Assembly (NCBI RefSeq): GCF_001641265.1
Contig: NW_020167530.1
Coordinates: 1,054,001 to 1,118,000 of the forward strand
DNA from: Pseudogymnoascus destructans
Lineage: Eukaryota; Ascomycota; Leotiomycetes; Thelebolales; Thelebolaceae
DNA: 64,000 bases
Direction of reading: 5' to 3'
Shown here in pieces: positions 60,869 through 64,000 of the stretch (the first letter of the stretch is position 1; every line of letters starts with the position of its first letter). The translations under genes were made by a program, and so were the position numbers. The notes beneath the pieces were generated by a model. It was given only the letters and a program-made list of their open reading frames with translations. It searched no databases and had not been told where the DNA came from.

Positions 60869-63034
60869 ATGATGGACACGACGACGCCGTGGGAGAGCAG
60901 CGATCCGACGCTGTCGGCGCCTTCGCAGGATGACTTTCAGTTTCTCGATTTGGGGATCAATGGCATGGGTGACGAGGTGGGGTTTAATTTCCAGGACTAT
61001 GCCTCGCAGCAACAGCAGAATCAGCAACAGCAACAACAGCAGCAGCAGCATGCGCAGATTATGAGACAGAGGGGCGTTGATGCGATGGGCTCGACAATGG
61101 GGAATGAGGCCGCGATGATGGATCTCCAGAAGCACGGGATGATGCAGAACCACATGCCAATTACGACGAGCGCGACCATGTCAGCGATGACCCAGCCCTC
61201 GCCGGTGATCACGCAGAACGCAGCGGCGCCGGACAACAGCCTCGTCGAGATCGATGCGCAGATCCAGTACCTCCAGTTGCAGCGCCAGCAGCAGCAGCAG
61301 CGCATTGTGCAGGAGCAGCATCAGAATTACTATGTCCCACACAACAATCGTGTTGTGCCGCCCACCCCGAATAGCATTGAGATGCACAGTGGGGAGAGGC
61401 AGCTGTATCATCAGCAGCACGATTCGCAGCAGCAGGCGATGTTTGATTCTTATCAGATGCGCCTGAGGGAGCAGGAGGTATGGAGAACTTGAAGTACACC
61501 CCTTCCGAATATCTTACTAACTCAAATAAAAGCTCGCATTCACACCCCTCGTTTCCCCCGCCGTCACCCCATTGGAAACTCACTTCAGCCTCCCAGAGTA
61601 CACCATCCCAGGCGCCTACTTCAGCCCCCTCAGCTCCCCCGCCCTGCACGCCCACACCGAGTACAGCTCCATGTACTCGACCTCCCGTGCCGAGGCCTCC
61701 GCCTCCTCCCCCTCAGACATGAACATCGACCTCCTCCCCCCGCCCGCCAACTCCACCGGCCCAGGACGCAAGCACTCCATCGCGGGGGGCCGGAAACCCG
61801 CCAAGCCGCGTGCTACGCGGGCAGTCCGCCAGTCCCCCGTCGTCAAGGCGCAGAGAAGGAAAATGACAAGCACCACGATATCAGCCGAGACGCTGTCTGA
61901 GCTCGTCGAGCCAGCGCTGGCAGCGAGGCGCGCGTCGACGAACTCGCCATCGCAGCCTCAGCCACGAGATTCCTCATCGGAGAATAACTCCATCTCCCCC
62001 GAGCATCTCTCCGACATGGCCCCCCCTCCCCTCCCCTCCTCCAACTCCGTCAGGAAATCCCCCTACCTCACGGCGCAAAACAGCCATCCGCGCGTGCAAC
62101 AAATCATCTCCGGCACCGCAGCAATGTCCCCCGCCACCCCGGCATCCCTAATGCGCATCCCGCGCAACAAGGAGACCATGGCCTCACCATCACTCAGCGT
62201 GCACGCCGAGCAGGGCGACGACCAGCTAATGGAAGATTTCGTCCTCCCCGAAGCCGCGAATCCGCACGCCGAACCCCCTATGGCCGCTACACTCGAAAAT
62301 AACAACAACGCCAGTGCCGCCGCATCCCTCCCCACCCCCGACCTCTCCCGCACGCCGTCCTTCAAACCCCTCAACGACCGCGATACGACTTCCACCTCAA
62401 ATACCACCAACAAAAACCCCACGCCCTCCCCGCAAATAAAACCTCAACCCCCAACGCCAAACCCAACATCCAACCCCCCCCCCGCAAAACTCCCAAACTC
62501 GCCGCCCGCGGCTCAGCACCGCGCCCACCATCCGTGCACGCCTCCCCCGCGCTGCTCCCGCGCATCTCGCCCAGCCTGAAGCCGATGACGCGGGGCCCCT
62601 CGATCAGCGATGATACGGCCTCGCTGCTGTTGGCGACGAAGTCGAATTACCAGAATATCCTCGAGGGAACCCATCTCCCCGGTATCTCGTACCCGACGGA
62701 GTTGAGCACCAACTTGACGTCAAAGCGGACGAGTCATAAAATTGCGGAGCAGGGGAGGAGGAATAGGATTAACTCCGCGTTGCAGGAGATTGCGACGCTT
62801 TTGCCGGGGAGTGCGGCGGCGGGGAGTGGGAGTGGAGATGCGGAGGGTGGAGAGGGAGAAAAGGGGGGGGGGAAGAATCAGCAGCAGAGTAGTAGTAGTA
62901 AGGCGAGCACGGTGGAGCATGCTATTGAGTATATTAAGGCGCTGAGGGGGGAGGTGGAGGAGGCGACGAGGAGGGCGGAGAGGGCGGAGAAGGCGTTGGC
63001 GGAGCAGCAGGGGGCGGGGGCGATGGAGACTTAG
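60869..63034 (+). CDS. nuc-1: NUC-1/PalcA/Pho4-type bHLH transcription factor (one frame break)
   Basis: Exon 1 is 60869-61477; intron 61478-61532 (GTATGG...TACTAAC...AAG, 55 nt); exon 2 runs from 61533 to the stop at 63034, about 703 residues. The N-terminus is Gln-rich. EQE joins LAFTPLVSPAVTPLETHFSL, a conserved segment of this family, followed by TIPGAYFSPLSSPAL and RQSPVVKAQRRK. Near the C-terminus comes LLLATKSNYQNILEGTHLPG and the bHLH basic region TSHKIAEQGRRNRINSALQE, whose His, Glu and Arg spacing fits E-box (CACGTG) binding. A helix-2/zipper-like KASTVEHAIEYIKAL follows. NUC-1 and its Aspergillus counterpart switch on phosphate-acquisition genes. The frame shifts at a run of ten C at 62474-62483: one more C would restore it. 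Confidence 0.85.
62474..62483 (+). other. C10 homopolymer where the bHLH gene changes frame
   Basis: Upstream of the run the frame reads ...PNPTSN; downstream the conserved frame reads RKTPKLAARGSAPRPP and HASPALLPRISPSLKP. Eleven C instead of ten would join them. There are no splice sites in fitting places, so either the assembly lost a base or the allele is broken. Confidence 0.85.
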
Positions 63035-63612
63035 GTTGGGCGGTCTTGGGAAATGGAGAGATGGTTGATGGGTGATGGTTATTATGGTAATGGTTATTAT
63101 GGTAATGGTTTGGTTTGGGGAAAGTTTGATGTGTTTTTTGCGGGCGTTTTTGGGGGGTGGTTAATGGGAAATGTGTTCGTGTATTATAATACTATCTAGC
63201 CTGGCGGGTTGAAGGCGATTAGCACATAGCGATTCGATGAATCAAGATTTATTGCAAAACAGATAGATTGAATATCTATTCACACATCCTCACCAACATG
63301 ACACGAAATACCCAGACCACACCATACCAACAGCTCCGCCTCCGTATTCTCGCCTACACCTGTATTCTCGCCTACACCTCCCTTCATCAGTCATTAGTGT
63401 AGGTCGTGCGTGTGGTGACCCCCACGCCCAAGTACCACCAAGTACCATCCATCCCTCCTCGCCCATCACTAGCGCACAAGCCGAATCCCAGTAAATACAT
63501 ACCGCATCGGTTTTTATACAGCAGCATACTCACAGCCTCAATACCTAGCTCACGATTTCACCCGCTCAGTTCATTAACACGATACCCGCGCGATCAAAGC
63601 TTTACGAGAACG
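63035..63612. other. Intergenic and 5' leader of the last gene
   Basis: Contains a TTATTATGGTAATGG duplication (about 63078-63107) and an 18-bp duplication near 63343-63378. No gene seen. Confidence 0.6.
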
Positions 63613-64000
63613 ATGGCGTCCCGCGCATTCACACCCGCTGCGCTCCGCCGCGTCGCGACAACAGCTGCACCGAGGTGCGCCCGCGCGTTTCAGACGACGG
63701 CGAGGAGGGCGGAGGAGGGGAGATCGTTGCCTGTTAGGAAGCCTGTTGGTGCTTTTCGTGGGGGGTGAGTCTTCTTCTTTCTTTGCGCTCTTTTCCTCCC
63801 GTTTGCTACCTGTCCCTTGCGCTTGGGCGGTGTGGCGAGGGAGATGATGCGGTGGACGCGGATTGGGAGGATAGGGGGAATGGGTGGTGGATGGAGGGGA
63901 AGAGGGGGAAAGATAGTGGATGGGCAGAGGCTAATGAGGGATATAGGTTATTCGGATTCTTCCTCGGTAGCTCCTTGACGGGCGCGGGGGTGTATTATTA
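63613..64000 (+). CDS. Nuclear gene for a mitochondrial membrane protein, 5' part only
   Basis: Exon 1 is 63613-63764 and exon 2 starts at 63947 after a 182-nt intron (GTGAGT...GCTAATG...TAG) and runs off the window. The N-terminus (MASRAFTPAALRRVATTAAP, then RCARAFQTTARRAEEGR) is rich in Arg, Ala and Ser with no acidic residues in the first part, a typical mitochondrial targeting sequence. After the join the protein reads VGAFRGGLFGFFLGSSLTGA then GVYY, a short Gly-rich membrane helix. It resembles a conserved small fungal mitochondrial protein whose role I do not know. The ATG at 63613 was chosen over the upstream in-frame 63406 because only the former gives a targeting signal. Confidence 0.8.

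Overview
The window reads as nuclear DNA of a filamentous ascomycete (Pezizomycotina). The evidence is short GT-AG introns with CTAAC-type branch sites, a leashin/involucrin-repeat giant gene that belongs to the Woronin-body system, a Mep-type ammonium transporter, a NUC-1/PalcA-type bHLH factor, Fot1/pogo-like transposons and CpA-to-TpA decay typical of repeat-induced point mutation (RIP). I cannot name the class or species from sequence alone.

Layout. 0-7.4 kb: the 3' end of the SWR1 chromatin remodeller, a decayed SnoaL-like gene, a pogo transposase relic, a wax-synthase-like membrane acyltransferase gene (minus strand) and a mostly empty 2.3-kb spacer. 7.4-24.3 kb: one 16.9-kb gene for a giant repetitive protein (about 5,600 aa), most likely leashin (Lah). 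24.3-33.5 kb: a transposon nest. It holds two complete pogo-type elements with inverted repeats and TA target duplications, one of them split by a solo LTR with its own 5-bp target duplication, and further LTR copies and dispersed repeats. 33.5-37.3 kb: an ammonium transporter with a long low-complexity upstream region. 37.7-41.5 kb: no convincing genes but a decayed tandem array with a period of about 0.6 kb. 42-44 kb: two decayed genes for secreted proteins (a metallopeptidase and an unrecognised one). 44.3-48.6 kb: a CRT10-like gene and a membrane-anchored GH5 glycosidase, both on the minus strand. 51.2-53.4 kb: a single-pass membrane protein with a kelch-like ectodomain. 54.4-59.7 kb: a second repeat zone with two more LTRs, and a CTAG-rich tract crowded with perfect hairpins and short tandem repeats. 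60.9-63.0 kb: a NUC-1/PalcA-like bHLH regulator gene with a one-base frame break at a run of ten C. 63.6-64 kb: the 5' end of a nuclear gene for a mitochondrial membrane protein.

There is no operon or gene cluster logic here. Housekeeping genes are separated by gene-poor, repeat-rich spacers. The most striking structures are the Lah repeat architecture with its nearly identical internal duplications, the nested and RIP-marked transposons, the decayed tandem array beside the ammonium transporter, and the hairpin-dense tract near 58.2-59.6 kb. No strong case for a new defence or catalytic system was found.
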